Counted from the stretch's first letter, positions 33,478-42,509 are shown. The stretch is DNA of 64,000 nt from JANOYY01 sp043720395 (GCA_043720395.1 JAYSSR010000086.1:1-64000); one strand, 5' to 3'. The notes: generated by a model not told the origin, from the sequence alone. A program made the numbers and translations.

Positions 33478-33526
33478 GACGTTGGGAACATCAGCAACCC
33501 CCGAGGTACGCGATCTTCCCAACGTC
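33478..33526. repeat. 49-bp palindromic element, tandem copy
   Basis: Nearly identical to the copy 72 bp upstream, including the preceding CCAAAG. The 72-bp unit looks like a local duplication. It ends 38 bp before the DNA ligase gene. Confidence 0.75.
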
Positions 33527-33564
33527 GGAAGGGTATGGACGGAAGGATCGTCGATACTTGACGG

Positions 33565-34575
33565 ATGAGCGATCCTGCCGAACATCAGGAGGAGTTGCCG
33601 CTCACCTTGACGCCGATGCTCGCAACGCTGGCCCCGCTGCCCACGGGCGCTCAATGGGTCTACGAACTCAAGTGGGACGGCGTGCGGGCGCTCATCGCAC
33701 ACGACACAACTGCACCGCCGACGAATCGGATGCGCATTTGGTCCCGTAAGGGCAACGTCGTCACCGACACGTACCCGGAGCTGGCTGCGCTCGAGACCGC
33801 ACTCGATGGGCACGACGTTGTACTGGACGGTGAGATTGTGGCCTTCGACGAGGGTGGCCGTCCGTCGTTCAACCGGATACAGGAACGACTCGGCGTGCGA
33901 GCTGCGGATGCGGTCGTACGCGCGCAGAGAAATCCGGTGGTCTTCGTCGCGTTCGATCTGGTGCACCTCGACGGCCTCTCCACTCGCTCGCTTCCGTGGC
34001 GGTCGCGGCGAGCCCTGCTTGAACAGTTGAGCCTCGACGGCGGAGCGAACTGGCGTCTTTCCACGGTGCACCACGATGGCGAGGCGTTCCTCGAAGCGAC
34101 ACGGGCGGCGGACCTTGAGGGCGTCGTGGCGAAGAACGTCAACGCCCGTTACGCGCCCGGTGTCCGGTCACCCGCATGGGTAAAGGTGAAGAACCTCACG
34201 ACGGATGAGTTCGTGATCGGCGGTTGGGTTCCGGGCGAAGGACGCCGTGACGGGGTGATCGGCGCACTCCTCGTCGGCGTGCCGACCGGCGACCAGAACG
34301 ACGCGCCGCTTCGATGGGTCGGCAAGGCCGGTACGGGTTTCACGATGGCGGAACTGGAGCGTCTTCATGCGCTCCTTGCCCAGTCGCGCACGACCGCGTC
34401 GCCGTTCGAGAACGACCCCGGCGAAAGGACGGCCGTGTTCGTGGAAGCACGACACCGCTGTCGCGTCGAATACCGTGAGATCACCAAGGAGGGGATCTTG
34501 CGGTTCCCGTCTTACAAAGGTCTCGTCGACGCTGAGGTCGATCGGGCTATCCAAGTCGAGGAAGAGGATCTCTGA
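33565..34575 (+). CDS. ATP-dependent DNA ligase (NHEJ type)
   Basis: A 336-residue ligase with adenylation and OB domains only, equal to the ligase module of LigD or to mycobacterial LigC. The AMP-accepting lysine is in ELKWDGVR (Lys 36). Further nucleotidyltransferase motifs include LDGEIVAFD, FVAFDLVHLDG, LEGVVAKNVNARY and WVKVKN. It would seal ends held by Ku. The stop overlaps the ku start (TGATG), so both are cotranslated. No nuclease domain is present. Confidence 0.92.
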   Translation: MSDPAEHQEELPLTLTPMLATLAPLPTGAQWVYELKWDGVRALIAHDTTAPPTNRMRIWSRKGNVVTDTYPELAALETALDGHDVVLDGEIVAFDEGGRPSFNRIQERLGVRAADAVVRAQRNPVVFVAFDLVHLDGLSTRSLPWRSRRALLEQLSLDGGANWRLSTVHHDGEAFLEATRAADLEGVVAKNVNARYAPGVRSPAWVKVKNLTTDEFVIGGWVPGEGRRDGVIGALLVGVPTGDQNDAPLRWVGKAGTGFTMAELERLHALLAQSRTTASPFENDPGERTAVFVEARHRCRVEYREITKEGILRFPSYKGLVDAEVDRAIQVEEEDL

Positions 34576-35372
34576 TGGCTGCACGACCAACCTGGAGCGG
34601 CACGGTGAGCTTCGCCCTGCTTGCCATTCCCGTGAAGATGTATACGGCGACGCGTTCGAAGGACATCAGCTTCAACCAGATCGAGAAGTCGACCGGCGGG
34701 CGCATCAAGCAGAAGAAGGTGTCCGCAACGACCGGTGAAGAGGTCACCGCCGACGACATCGTGAAGGGCTACGACCTCGGTGGCGACCGGTTCGTCACGA
34801 TCGATCCGGTTGAGTTGGAGGCGCTCGCGCCGACCGACCGCAACAACGAAAAGACGATCCAGATCCTCGATTTCGTGGATATGACCGAGATTGATCCGGT
34901 GTATTTCGAAAAGGCGTACTACCTCGCGCCCGACAAGGGCGGGGCGCGTCCCTACGCATTGCTCGTGAAGGCGATGCAGGAAACACGAAAGGTCGCGATC
35001 GCGAAGGTCGTATTGCGTCAGAAGGAATACCTCACCGCGATCCGCCCGGTTGGCAAGATGCTCTGTATCGAGACGATGTATTTCTCCGACGAGCTAGTCG
35101 ATCCCGCCGACATCGACGGGCTCGATCAGGACATCGATCTTGCCGAAAAGGAAGTCGACATGGCGAAGATGCTCGTGGAGTCTTCCGCCGGGGCGTTCGA
35201 GCCCACGAAGTACAAGGACGAATACCGTGAGAAGGTCATCGCCATGATTGAGGCGAAGGCGGCCGGTGCCACCTACGAGATGCCGAAGCTTGAGGAGGCA
35301 CCGAAGGTCATCGATCTCATGGCCGCGCTTGAGGCGAGCCTCGCTGCGGCCAAGTCGAAGAAAGCCTCCTGA
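34575..35372 (+). CDS. ku: Ku protein (non-homologous end joining)
   Basis: A 265-residue homodimeric DNA end-binding protein. The start PTWSGTVSFALLAIPVKMYTAT is diagnostic of bacterial Ku, and the beta-barrel ring core follows. The C-terminal tail is lysine-rich (AAAKSKKAS), as in Ku proteins that recruit LigD. It sits in the middle of ligase-ku-polymerase. Confidence 0.97.
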   Translation: MAARPTWSGTVSFALLAIPVKMYTATRSKDISFNQIEKSTGGRIKQKKVSATTGEEVTADDIVKGYDLGGDRFVTIDPVELEALAPTDRNNEKTIQILDFVDMTEIDPVYFEKAYYLAPDKGGARPYALLVKAMQETRKVAIAKVVLRQKEYLTAIRPVGKMLCIETMYFSDELVDPADIDGLDQDIDLAEKEVDMAKMLVESSAGAFEPTKYKDEYREKVIAMIEAKAAGATYEMPKLEEAPKVIDLMAALEASLAAAKSKKAS

Positions 35373-35389
35373 GACCGCAGGATCAAATC

Positions 35390-36238
35390 GTGTCCGGTGC
35401 CACCATCGAGATCGAAGGGCGACAGCTCACGCTCACCAATCTTGAAAAGCCCCTTTACCCGAGCGGCTTCACGAAGAGCCAGGTGATCGATTACTATGTG
35501 CGCATAGCACCGTTGTTGTTGCCACATATCCGTGGTCGCGCGCTCACCACCGTCCGCTTCCCAGACGGATCGATGGGCAAGTCGTTCTTCTCCAAGAACA
35601 TCCCGTCGTTCGCTCCCGATTGGATGGAACGCGTCGAGCGTAAGGACAACACCTACATCGTTTGCAACGACCTCGCCACCCTGGTGTTCCTCGCCAACCT
35701 CGCCGCTCTCGAACTTCACGTGCCGTTGCATCGCATCGCAGACGGCGTCCTTGCGCCGGACCGGATCGTGTTCGATCTCGACCCTGGACCGGAGACCACG
35801 ATCGTCGACTGCTGTCAGGTTGCGCTGCTCATCGCCGCAATCCTCGAACCGCTCGGCATGGGACTGCACACGAAGACGAGCGGTTCGAAGGGACTCCAGC
35901 TCTACGCCGTTCCGCCGGTCCCGATGGACTACGAAGGTCCCGGGGGCGTCACCGCGTTCGCGAAAGCAGTCGCCGAGGGATTGGAGCGCGAGCACCCCGA
36001 TCGGATCGTGTCGAAGCAGGCGAAGGAGTTGCGTCCCGGCAAGATCCTCATCGACTGGAGCCAGAACGTCTCGGCCAAGACGACCGTGTGCGTCTATTCG
36101 CTTCGGGCGCGTGAGGAACCGACCGTGTCGACACCGGTTACGCGGGAAGAGGTCGAGGCGGCAGCGTCCGGTGCTCCGTTGCGTTTCACGGCCACCGACG
36201 TACTTGAGCGCGTTGCTCGACTCGGAGACCTCTTCTGA
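35390..36238 (+). CDS. LigD-type DNA polymerase/primase domain protein
   Basis: A 282-residue stand-alone archaeo-eukaryotic primase-like polymerase, equal to the polymerase module of LigD. The catalytic Asp pair is DLDPG (Asp 129 and 131), and TKTSGSKGLQLY carries the conserved Ser/Lys/Gly loop. It fills gaps with ribo- or deoxynucleotides during end joining. GTG start 18 bp after ku. The stop overlaps the lnt start (TGATG). Together the three genes supply ligase, Ku and polymerase as separate proteins, without the 3'-phosphoesterase module of LigD. Confidence 0.93.
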   Translation: MSGATIEIEGRQLTLTNLEKPLYPSGFTKSQVIDYYVRIAPLLLPHIRGRALTTVRFPDGSMGKSFFSKNIPSFAPDWMERVERKDNTYIVCNDLATLVFLANLAALELHVPLHRIADGVLAPDRIVFDLDPGPETTIVDCCQVALLIAAILEPLGMGLHTKTSGSKGLQLYAVPPVPMDYEGPGGVTAFAKAVAEGLEREHPDRIVSKQAKELRPGKILIDWSQNVSAKTTVCVYSLRAREEPTVSTPVTREEVEAAASGAPLRFTATDVLERVARLGDLF

Positions 36239-37734
36239 TGCACTTGGAAGTGACGGGGGTTGGTCGTCCGCGCCTTGTTGCGCTCGCAGGTGGGGTCCTC
36301 ACGACGTTGTCAGTTCCGCCGTTTGGATGGTGGCCGCTCGCAATTGTGGGCATTGGCCTGCTGAGTACGACGCTTCGCACCGAGCCAGCCGCTGCTGGCC
36401 GGGCGATGCGTGGGCTGCTCTTCGGCCTCGGCCTGTATGTGCCGTCGCTCTGGTGGATGGCGCAGTTCTCGGTGCCGGGCGCGATCTTCGTGGGGGCGCT
36501 CGAATCGGTCATCACAGCCGTCGCGTTCATCGCAATCCCCCGATGCCACGCTGCAGCGTTCGTACCAGCCGGACTCGTGCTCGCTGACAGCCTTCGCTCG
36601 TTGTGGCCGTTCGGCGGACTGCCGCTCGGCGGCATCGACCTTGGGCAGGCCGCGGGTCCGCTTGCCCCGCTTGCGGGCTTCGGAGGTCGCCTCCTACTCA
36701 TCGGGGTGACGGCCTGTCTGGGCGTCGTGATCGCAGCTGGAGCGCGATCACTACGCGCACATACAGTTCCGTCGCGCTGGGTCCTCGCCAGCGGAGCGGC
36801 CCTCGTCGCCATGATCATGGCTGCGCACATCACGGCGGACGGGACCCACCAAGAAGGGGAACCGATCCGTCTCGCCATCGTGCAGGGTGGCGGACCGCGA
36901 GGCAGCCGAGCCACCACCGACAACGCAGATCGGACGTTCGAAGCGCATCTCGCCGCGACCCGTACCCTCTCGCCGAACGATCGGATCGATGTCGTTCTCT
37001 GGCCCGAGAACACGGTATCGACGCACGAACTGAGGAGTTCCGCGCGTACGACGTTGCTGCAACGGGAGGCAAAGCGACTCAATGCTCCGCTGATCGTGGG
37101 CGCGACCGAGGACATCGACGATCATTACGCGAAGAACGAGCAGGCGGTGATCGACGCGACCGGGGTCGTGGATGTGTTCGAGAAGGTCCGGCGCGTGCCC
37201 TATGGCGAATATTTCCCCTTCCGGTCCGTCATCGGGAAACTCGCCGAGCTTCCGAAACGGGACTTCCGACCGGGCAACCAGCCCGGCGTCCTCGACGCGG
37301 CAGGCATTCGATTCGCGGTCGCAATCTCCTACGAGGGCTTCTTCGACGACCGGACTCGCGGTGGCGTGCGAGCTGGCGGCGGTGCAGTGCTCATACCGAC
37401 CAACGCGAGCAGCTACACCACCTCGCAGGTACCGACCCAACAGGTTGCGGCAGCGCGGTTACGGGCGATCGAGACCGGACGTTGGGTTGCTCAGGCCGGC
37501 CCGACCGGCTTGTCGGTGGTTCTGCGGCCCGACGGCAGTGCGACGTGGCGCTCCACGATTGGCAAGCGACAGACCCACATTGCTACGATCGAACTACGCG
37601 GCGGTCTCACACCATACGCCCGTTGGAATGATGCGCCAGTGCTCATGATGCTGGGCATCACGTTCATCGTGGGGTGGTTCCGAAGCAACCGCCGTTTCCG
37701 AGCGAATGCTCGGGAATCTGCATCAGCCCAGTAG
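36238..37734 (+). CDS. lnt: Apolipoprotein N-acyltransferase-like protein, catalytic Cys replaced by Ser
   Basis: A 498-residue protein with about seven N-terminal membrane segments (residues 10-200) followed by a nitrilase-type domain. It would add the third acyl chain to lipoproteins in the membrane. The catalytic Glu (WPENT, Glu 257) and Lys (FEKVRR, Lys 316, before VPYGEYFPF) are present. The nucleophile position, ICYE or similar in classical Lnt, reads ISYE with Ser 364. The rest of the active-site region (TNASSY, QQVAAARLRAIETGRWV) is well kept, so the change may be lineage-specific rather than decay. It is translationally coupled to the NHEJ polymerase gene. Confidence 0.85.
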   Translation: MHLEVTGVGRPRLVALAGGVLTTLSVPPFGWWPLAIVGIGLLSTTLRTEPAAAGRAMRGLLFGLGLYVPSLWWMAQFSVPGAIFVGALESVITAVAFIAIPRCHAAAFVPAGLVLADSLRSLWPFGGLPLGGIDLGQAAGPLAPLAGFGGRLLLIGVTACLGVVIAAGARSLRAHTVPSRWVLASGAALVAMIMAAHITADGTHQEGEPIRLAIVQGGGPRGSRATTDNADRTFEAHLAATRTLSPNDRIDVVLWPENTVSTHELRSSARTTLLQREAKRLNAPLIVGATEDIDDHYAKNEQAVIDATGVVDVFEKVRRVPYGEYFPFRSVIGKLAELPKRDFRPGNQPGVLDAAGIRFAVAISYEGFFDDRTRGGVRAGGGAVLIPTNASSYTTSQVPTQQVAAARLRAIETGRWVAQAGPTGLSVVLRPDGSATWRSTIGKRQTHIATIELRGGLTPYARWNDAPVLMMLGITFIVGWFRSNRRFRANARESASAQ

Positions 37735-37748
37735 CGTTCGACCCTCGT

Positions 37749-39116
37749 ATGAACGCACGGCTGCCCATCTCCCCCGACGCTGAGGCACTGCGTATCGCGT
37801 GGCTCGTGTACCGCGGCAACCCACATTCCGGCGGCCAAGGGGTCTACACGCGCTATGTCGCCCGAGAGTTGCGCGAGCTGGGACATCACGTCGACGTCCT
37901 TTCCGGGCAGCCGTATCCCGTGCTCGACGACGGCGTCCGACTCATCGAAATCCCAAGCCTTGACCTGTTCCGAGCCGACGACCCGTGGCACGTGCCGCGG
38001 CCCAACGAGGTTGCCCAACGATGGCGGCGCGCCCGCGATCTCGGCATGGCTGAATTCGGTATTGATCTGCTCGAGTTCGCCCATATGTGCACGAGTGGAT
38101 TCCCCGAGCCCTGGACGTATTCGCTCCGCGTCCGCAGGTATCTCCGCGACCACCGCACCGACTACGACATCGTGCATGACAACCAATGCTTTGGCTACGG
38201 AATCAAAGGCATTCAAGCCGACGGCCTCCCCGTCGTTGCGACGCTGCACCACCCCATCACCGTCGACCGCGACCTGGAAATAGCGGACCTCCCGAAGGTC
38301 TTCACATCGAAGCGTTCGTGGACGTACGCGAAACGCCGATGGTCGCTCTACCGGTGGTACGGATTCCTCGGAATGCAGGTTGAGGTAGCCAAGCAAATCC
38401 CGAGAATTGTCACGGTGTCTGAGTCGTCGAAGCGCGACATAGTGGCTCAGATGCACGTACCGGCGGAGCAGCTCCATATCGTGCCCGTCGGCGTCGACCA
38501 CGAGCGGTTCAAACCATTGCCGAACATCACCCGTCGGCCCAACCGGATCATGACGACAGCGTCCGCGGATGTGCCGCTCAAAGGTCTGCGACCTCTTCTC
38601 GAAGCGCTCGCGAAGGTCCGTACCGAGCACCCGATCGACGTCGTGATCGTGGGCAAGCAGCGCGAAGGTTCAGTGCTGCCACAGCTCCTTGATCGACTCG
38701 GCCTCACCGACGCCGTGAGCTTCGAGTCGGGTGTGTCCGATGAGCGGATCGTCGAGCTGTACAACGAAGCCGAGATGGTCGTTGTGCCGTCTCTGTATGA
38801 AGGCTTCTCAATACCGGCCATCGAGTCAATGGCATGCGGAACACCTCTCATCACGACCACCGGTGGAGCGCTTCCGGAGGTCGTCGGTCTCAATCGCGAG
38901 GCCGCCCTGACGGTCCCGCCCGGTGATCCCGAGGCACTCGCTGCCGCGATCCTGGAGATGCTCAGGTCGCCTGAGTTGCGAGCGCGTCTCGGTGTCGCTG
39001 GACGGGCGAGGGTCCTTAGCGGGTTCACGTGGCGAATCGCTGCGGAGGGCTGCGTTGAACAATACCGAGCGCTCCTCGAAGATCGCGCGCGTGCTGCGAC
39101 CGCCGGAAGCAAGTAA
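37749..39116 (+). CDS. Family 4 glycosyltransferase
   Basis: A 455-residue GT-B protein. The N-terminal WLVYRGNPHSGGQGVYTRYVARELRELGHHVDVLSG is the GT4 acceptor-domain start with a Gly-rich loop. In the C-terminal domain, VPSLYEGFSIPAIESMACGTPLITTTGGALPEVVG contains the E-x7-E nucleotide-sugar motif. It retains the stereochemistry of an NDP-sugar while adding it to an unknown acceptor. ATG 37749 begins the fold; the frame runs upstream into lnt. It opens a cluster with two methyltransferases and a toroid protein; the next gene starts 2 bp after its stop. Confidence 0.9.
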   Translation: MNARLPISPDAEALRIAWLVYRGNPHSGGQGVYTRYVARELRELGHHVDVLSGQPYPVLDDGVRLIEIPSLDLFRADDPWHVPRPNEVAQRWRRARDLGMAEFGIDLLEFAHMCTSGFPEPWTYSLRVRRYLRDHRTDYDIVHDNQCFGYGIKGIQADGLPVVATLHHPITVDRDLEIADLPKVFTSKRSWTYAKRRWSLYRWYGFLGMQVEVAKQIPRIVTVSESSKRDIVAQMHVPAEQLHIVPVGVDHERFKPLPNITRRPNRIMTTASADVPLKGLRPLLEALAKVRTEHPIDVVIVGKQREGSVLPQLLDRLGLTDAVSFESGVSDERIVELYNEAEMVVVPSLYEGFSIPAIESMACGTPLITTTGGALPEVVGLNREAALTVPPGDPEALAAAILEMLRSPELRARLGVAGRARVLSGFTWRIAAEGCVEQYRALLEDRARAATAGSK

Positions 39117-39118
39117 GC

Positions 39119-39835
39119 GTGCTTACTGTTCGTTACGACGAGTTGGGCGTGCAGCCCGGTGATCTCCTTCTCGACATGGGCGCCGGCGGAGGACGTCACG
39201 CGTTCGAAGCCCGCCGACGCGGTGCGCACATCGTTGCCTTCGATCGTGACCTCACAGACCTGAGCAAGGCCGCCGCCACGTTGGTCGCTATGGAGGACGT
39301 CGAGGCCCTTCCGACGCTCGGCTCGTCGTCGTGTGCGAACGGCGATGCCCTTGCGCTGCCATTCCCCGACGCGACGTTTGACCGCATCGTCTGCTCCGAA
39401 GTCATGGAACACATCGCAGACGACGCCGCTGCCGCAGCGGAGCTGGTCCGCGTGTTGCGCCCAGCCGGAACGATCGCGGTGACGGTACCGAGCTGCTGGC
39501 CCGAGCGAGTCAACTGGGCGTTCGATTCCGACTACCACGCGCCGGTGTCCGTCGGAGGACACGTACGGATCTATCGCAAACGCGAAATCGAGAATCTTCT
39601 CCGAGATGCAGGGTTGGTGCTCACCGGATCGCACCGAGCACACGCATTGCACTCGCCCTATTGGTGGTTGAAATGCGCCTTTGGCGTTCAGACCGAACCG
39701 AACCTACTGGTTCGCAGATACCACGACCTCCTGGTGTGGGATCTGATGAATCGACCCGCAATGACCCAGATACCTGAACGCCTTCTTGCTCCAATTCTCG
39801 GCAAGAGCCTCGTCATCTATGGACGAAAGCCGTGA
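39119..39835 (+). CDS. Class I SAM-dependent methyltransferase
   Basis: A 238-residue Rossmann-fold methyltransferase. LLLDMGAGGGRHAFEARRRGA is motif I (SAM binding), FDRIVCSEVMEHI is the post-II acidic region, and ELVRVLRPAGTIAVTVPSC is motif III. GTG start 2 bp after the glycosyltransferase stop. Its own stop overlaps the next gene (GTGA), so it is made together with both. The acceptor is unknown. Confidence 0.9.
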   Translation: MLTVRYDELGVQPGDLLLDMGAGGGRHAFEARRRGAHIVAFDRDLTDLSKAAATLVAMEDVEALPTLGSSSCANGDALALPFPDATFDRIVCSEVMEHIADDAAAAAELVRVLRPAGTIAVTVPSCWPERVNWAFDSDYHAPVSVGGHVRIYRKREIENLLRDAGLVLTGSHRAHALHSPYWWLKCAFGVQTEPNLLVRRYHDLLVWDLMNRPAMTQIPERLLAPILGKSLVIYGRKP

Positions 39836-40836
39836 CCTTCACGCAAGTTCTTACAGAATTCGAACGGGAAACGAGCGTCCAATCCATTGCGGACCATCAA
39901 CAGGCAGACGGCCTGATCCTTTGGACGCCGGGCGGCCACGCGGACCCGTGGAATCACGTCGAATCTGCCATGGCTCTCGACGTCGCTGGACGCTCCGCCG
40001 AGGCCCGAGTCGCGTACCGATGGCTCGCCGACAACCAGCTCCCCGACGGTTCCTGGCACCAGTACTACGACATCAACGGTGTTGAAGACGCGAAGTTTGA
40101 TGCCAACACCATCGCCTACGTTGCCGTCGGCACGCTTCACCATTGGCTCATTACGGCAGACGACGCATGGGTCCGGGCCCAATGGCCATCCGTGGAACGG
40201 GCGTTGGCATTCGTCCTGGATCTTCAGCAGCCAACTGGCGAAATCCATTGGGCAAAGGAGCCCGACGGCACGCCGTTCCACTATGCACTGGTGACCGGCT
40301 CGTCGTCGATCCAGCAAAGCCTCCGATGCGCTATTGCGATCGGCCGGCGGCTCGGTCGCGACACATCTCGTCTCGATGACGCCCACGAGCAATTGCATCG
40401 TGCACTACGTGACCACGAACGCGAGTTCTTTGCTGAGAAAGACCGCTGGGCCATGGACTGGTATTACCCGGTGCTCAGCGGCGTTCACACTGGTGAAGCA
40501 GCGCGCACTCGGATGCTGGCGTCGTGGCATCGGTTCGTACTCGACGAGATGGGCGTGCGCTGCGTCGATGACCACCCGTGGGTGACCACCGGCGAAACCG
40601 CCGAAGCGGCGATGGCGTGCTGGGTGGCGGGCCTGCACGACGAAGCGGTTGCGCTTCTTCGGTCCTGTGCCCGCTTGCGTGCCGACGACGGTTCCTACTT
40701 CACCGGCTTGCACGTGCCCTCGTCGGAGTGGTTCCCCGAGAATGAGCGAACCACCTATTCGACTGCAGCCGTGCTCCTCGCGGACGCACTGCTGCGCGGA
40801 GATCACGCTACCCGCGGGATCTTTGCCGCGGGCTGA
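39832..40836 (+). CDS. Alpha/alpha-toroid (prenyltransferase/squalene-cyclase-like) protein
   Basis: A 334-residue soluble protein built of repeated helical hairpins with QQxxDG-type elements (DHQQADGLILW, DNQLPDGSWHQY, DLQQPTGEIHW). This pattern is seen in squalene cyclase, prenyltransferase-beta and some glycosidase toroids. No DxDD or zinc motif of active cyclases or prenyltransferases is apparent. It may bind or process a lipid or glycan made by its neighbours. It is translationally coupled to the upstream methyltransferase. Confidence 0.75.
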   Translation: MTFTQVLTEFERETSVQSIADHQQADGLILWTPGGHADPWNHVESAMALDVAGRSAEARVAYRWLADNQLPDGSWHQYYDINGVEDAKFDANTIAYVAVGTLHHWLITADDAWVRAQWPSVERALAFVLDLQQPTGEIHWAKEPDGTPFHYALVTGSSSIQQSLRCAIAIGRRLGRDTSRLDDAHEQLHRALRDHEREFFAEKDRWAMDWYYPVLSGVHTGEAARTRMLASWHRFVLDEMGVRCVDDHPWVTTGETAEAAMACWVAGLHDEAVALLRSCARLRADDGSYFTGLHVPSSEWFPENERTTYSTAAVLLADALLRGDHATRGIFAAG

Positions 40837-40866
40837 TTCTGCGACCTGCGCGCACGCCAAGGACTT

Positions 40867-41496
40867 TTACGCGCGAACCAGCACTCGAAGGCTCCCGGTA
40901 CGCCAGACCTTGACCTCGGCAAAGCGCCCACCAGCGACAGCTGGCCGGTAAATCTCCTCGAATGGGGCCTGTCCGCCCTCGCTCGAATCTGGAAACACAT
41001 CGTGGATCGCGAGGAGTCCACCCTGCATGACCAGGGGCGTCCAATTCTCGTAGTCATCGCGCGCTGGCTGGATACCGTGGCCCCCGTCGATGAAAAGGAA
41101 CGCGAGTGGTGTTGTCCACGCTCGGGCGATCGCCACGGAAGGACCCACTACGGCAACGACGCAATCCTCCAAACGGGCACGTTCGATGGTGCGGCGGAAT
41201 TCAGGGAGTGTGTCCATGCGTCCCGTTGACACGTCGACGAGGTCAGAATCGTGATGTTCCCAGCCCGCCTGATTCTCCTCGGAACCACGGTGATGATCGA
41301 TACTGAACAGCGTTGAACCCACACCCTGGGCGGCGGCACCGAGGTACACCGAGGACTTCCCGCAGTACGCACCAATTTCAAGCAAAGGCCCACGGGCACC
41401 CACGGAGAGGGCTGCTTCGTGAAGTGCCATCCCCTCGTCATCGGGCATGAAGCCCTTGGCAGCCCGTGCGATCTCGAGGAGTTCCAGGTCCTTCAT
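40867..41496 (-). CDS. Class I SAM-dependent methyltransferase (Methyltransf_24-like)
   Basis: A 209-residue methyltransferase. LLEIGAYCGKSSVYLGAAA is motif I. FSIDHHRGSEENQAGWEHHD and the later LAFLFIDGGHGIQPARDDYENW carry metal- or substrate-binding acidic and His residues typical of this O-methyltransferase-like group. It faces the glycosyltransferase cluster across a 30-bp convergent gap and may serve the same product. Confidence 0.85.
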   Translation of the reverse strand: MKDLELLEIARAAKGFMPDDEGMALHEAALSVGARGPLLEIGAYCGKSSVYLGAAAQGVGSTLFSIDHHRGSEENQAGWEHHDSDLVDVSTGRMDTLPEFRRTIERARLEDCVVAVVGPSVAIARAWTTPLAFLFIDGGHGIQPARDDYENWTPLVMQGGLLAIHDVFPDSSEGGQAPFEEIYRPAVAGGRFAEVKVWRTGSLRVLVRA

Positions 41497-41534
41497 GTGC
41501 TGGTCATCACGTGCGGTTCATCAGGTGCGGTCTT

Positions 41535-42509
41535 TTACTTCGACGACTTTTTGGTGGTCGGAGCGGTTGTCGTGCTGTTTCGTCTCGGCGGAGGCGGCTT
41601 CGGGCGCACCACGCGTGGTGCGCAGGAGCGCTTCTTCCCTACGGTCTTGCAGATGAGCACGATGGTTGTTGGCGCACGCGTTTGCGCGACCGTCGTCCGC
41701 GTTGTCGGGGCGACGCTGGTGGTCGTCGTGGTGCTGGCAGCCGTCGTGGTGGTCGAACTCGTGGACGACCCGGTTGCGTTCGGACGGGTGGTGCTGGACG
41801 CGACAAGAAGCGTCGTTGATGTCGGTTGCGTCGTCGTGGATGCGGGGGAGGTCGACGTTGACGTGGCGACGGGAATCGTCGTGTTCAAAGCGGCGGAGGG
41901 TGGCCACGGCAGAAGGTAGTAGGAGGCGGGTTGGGGGCTCGCGGTCTCGTCGGGCGGGCAAGCACTTCCGGTCGGAGGCGAGCCGGTCCACTGAAACAGC
42001 TGTGAGGCAGTGATATCTCCCACTCGAACGGCAATCGGAAATCGGCCGGGACAGACCTTGTTCCACGTCATGACAAACGATGCCGTTCCGCTCGGCGAAA
42101 GCGATGCAATGGTGTGGAACCAGCCACCGGTCAGGATGTCGAGAACGCCCACCATGCCACCAAGGTCGCGCACGCCGAGGATTGCGTCGGGCTGGACACC
42201 TGTACGGACGACTATCTGTTGGTTGTACAACGTCGACAACCCAGGATTCGTGACGTTGACAACAGTGTGGTTCACAGGCCCGAGCGGAAGTGTCGCGAGT
42301 GACGCCCCGTTCGGCACCTCCTGCGTGATGCTGACGATCATTGAGGGGAGGGTCGGCGTCGTTGTGGTCGTTTGCGCAGCGAGGGGCAACGTTCGGCCCG
42401 TCCCTGCGAGGAGGGCAAAGACGCCGCTCACGAACGCGACCATCACCGACGCGAGGGCGCGGCGGCGAAACAGGCGATGCCGGAGACGTTGGTCATCAAA
42501 GCGGGTCAC
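41535..42509 (-). CDS. Secreted or membrane-anchored Thr-rich protein
   Basis: A 324-residue protein. A basic N-terminus (RFDDQRLRHRLFRRR) and a hydrophobic segment (ASVMVAFVSGVFALLAG) end near ALA-type residues, suggesting an export signal or uncleaved anchor. A beta-rich domain of about 170 residues follows. A Thr/Ser-rich stretch of about 90 residues then looks like a glycosylatable stalk, and the C-terminal tail is basic and Pro-rich (RPKPPPPRR). GTG 42509 has AAAGG upstream and begins the basic region, so I prefer it to the longer frame. Function unknown. Confidence 0.65.
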   Translation of the reverse strand: MTRFDDQRLRHRLFRRRALASVMVAFVSGVFALLAGTGRTLPLAAQTTTTTPTLPSMIVSITQEVPNGASLATLPLGPVNHTVVNVTNPGLSTLYNQQIVVRTGVQPDAILGVRDLGGMVGVLDILTGGWFHTIASLSPSGTASFVMTWNKVCPGRFPIAVRVGDITASQLFQWTGSPPTGSACPPDETASPQPASYYLLPWPPSAALNTTIPVATSTSTSPASTTTQPTSTTLLVASSTTRPNATGSSTSSTTTTAASTTTTTSVAPTTRTTVAQTRAPTTIVLICKTVGKKRSCAPRVVRPKPPPPRRNSTTTAPTTKKSSK

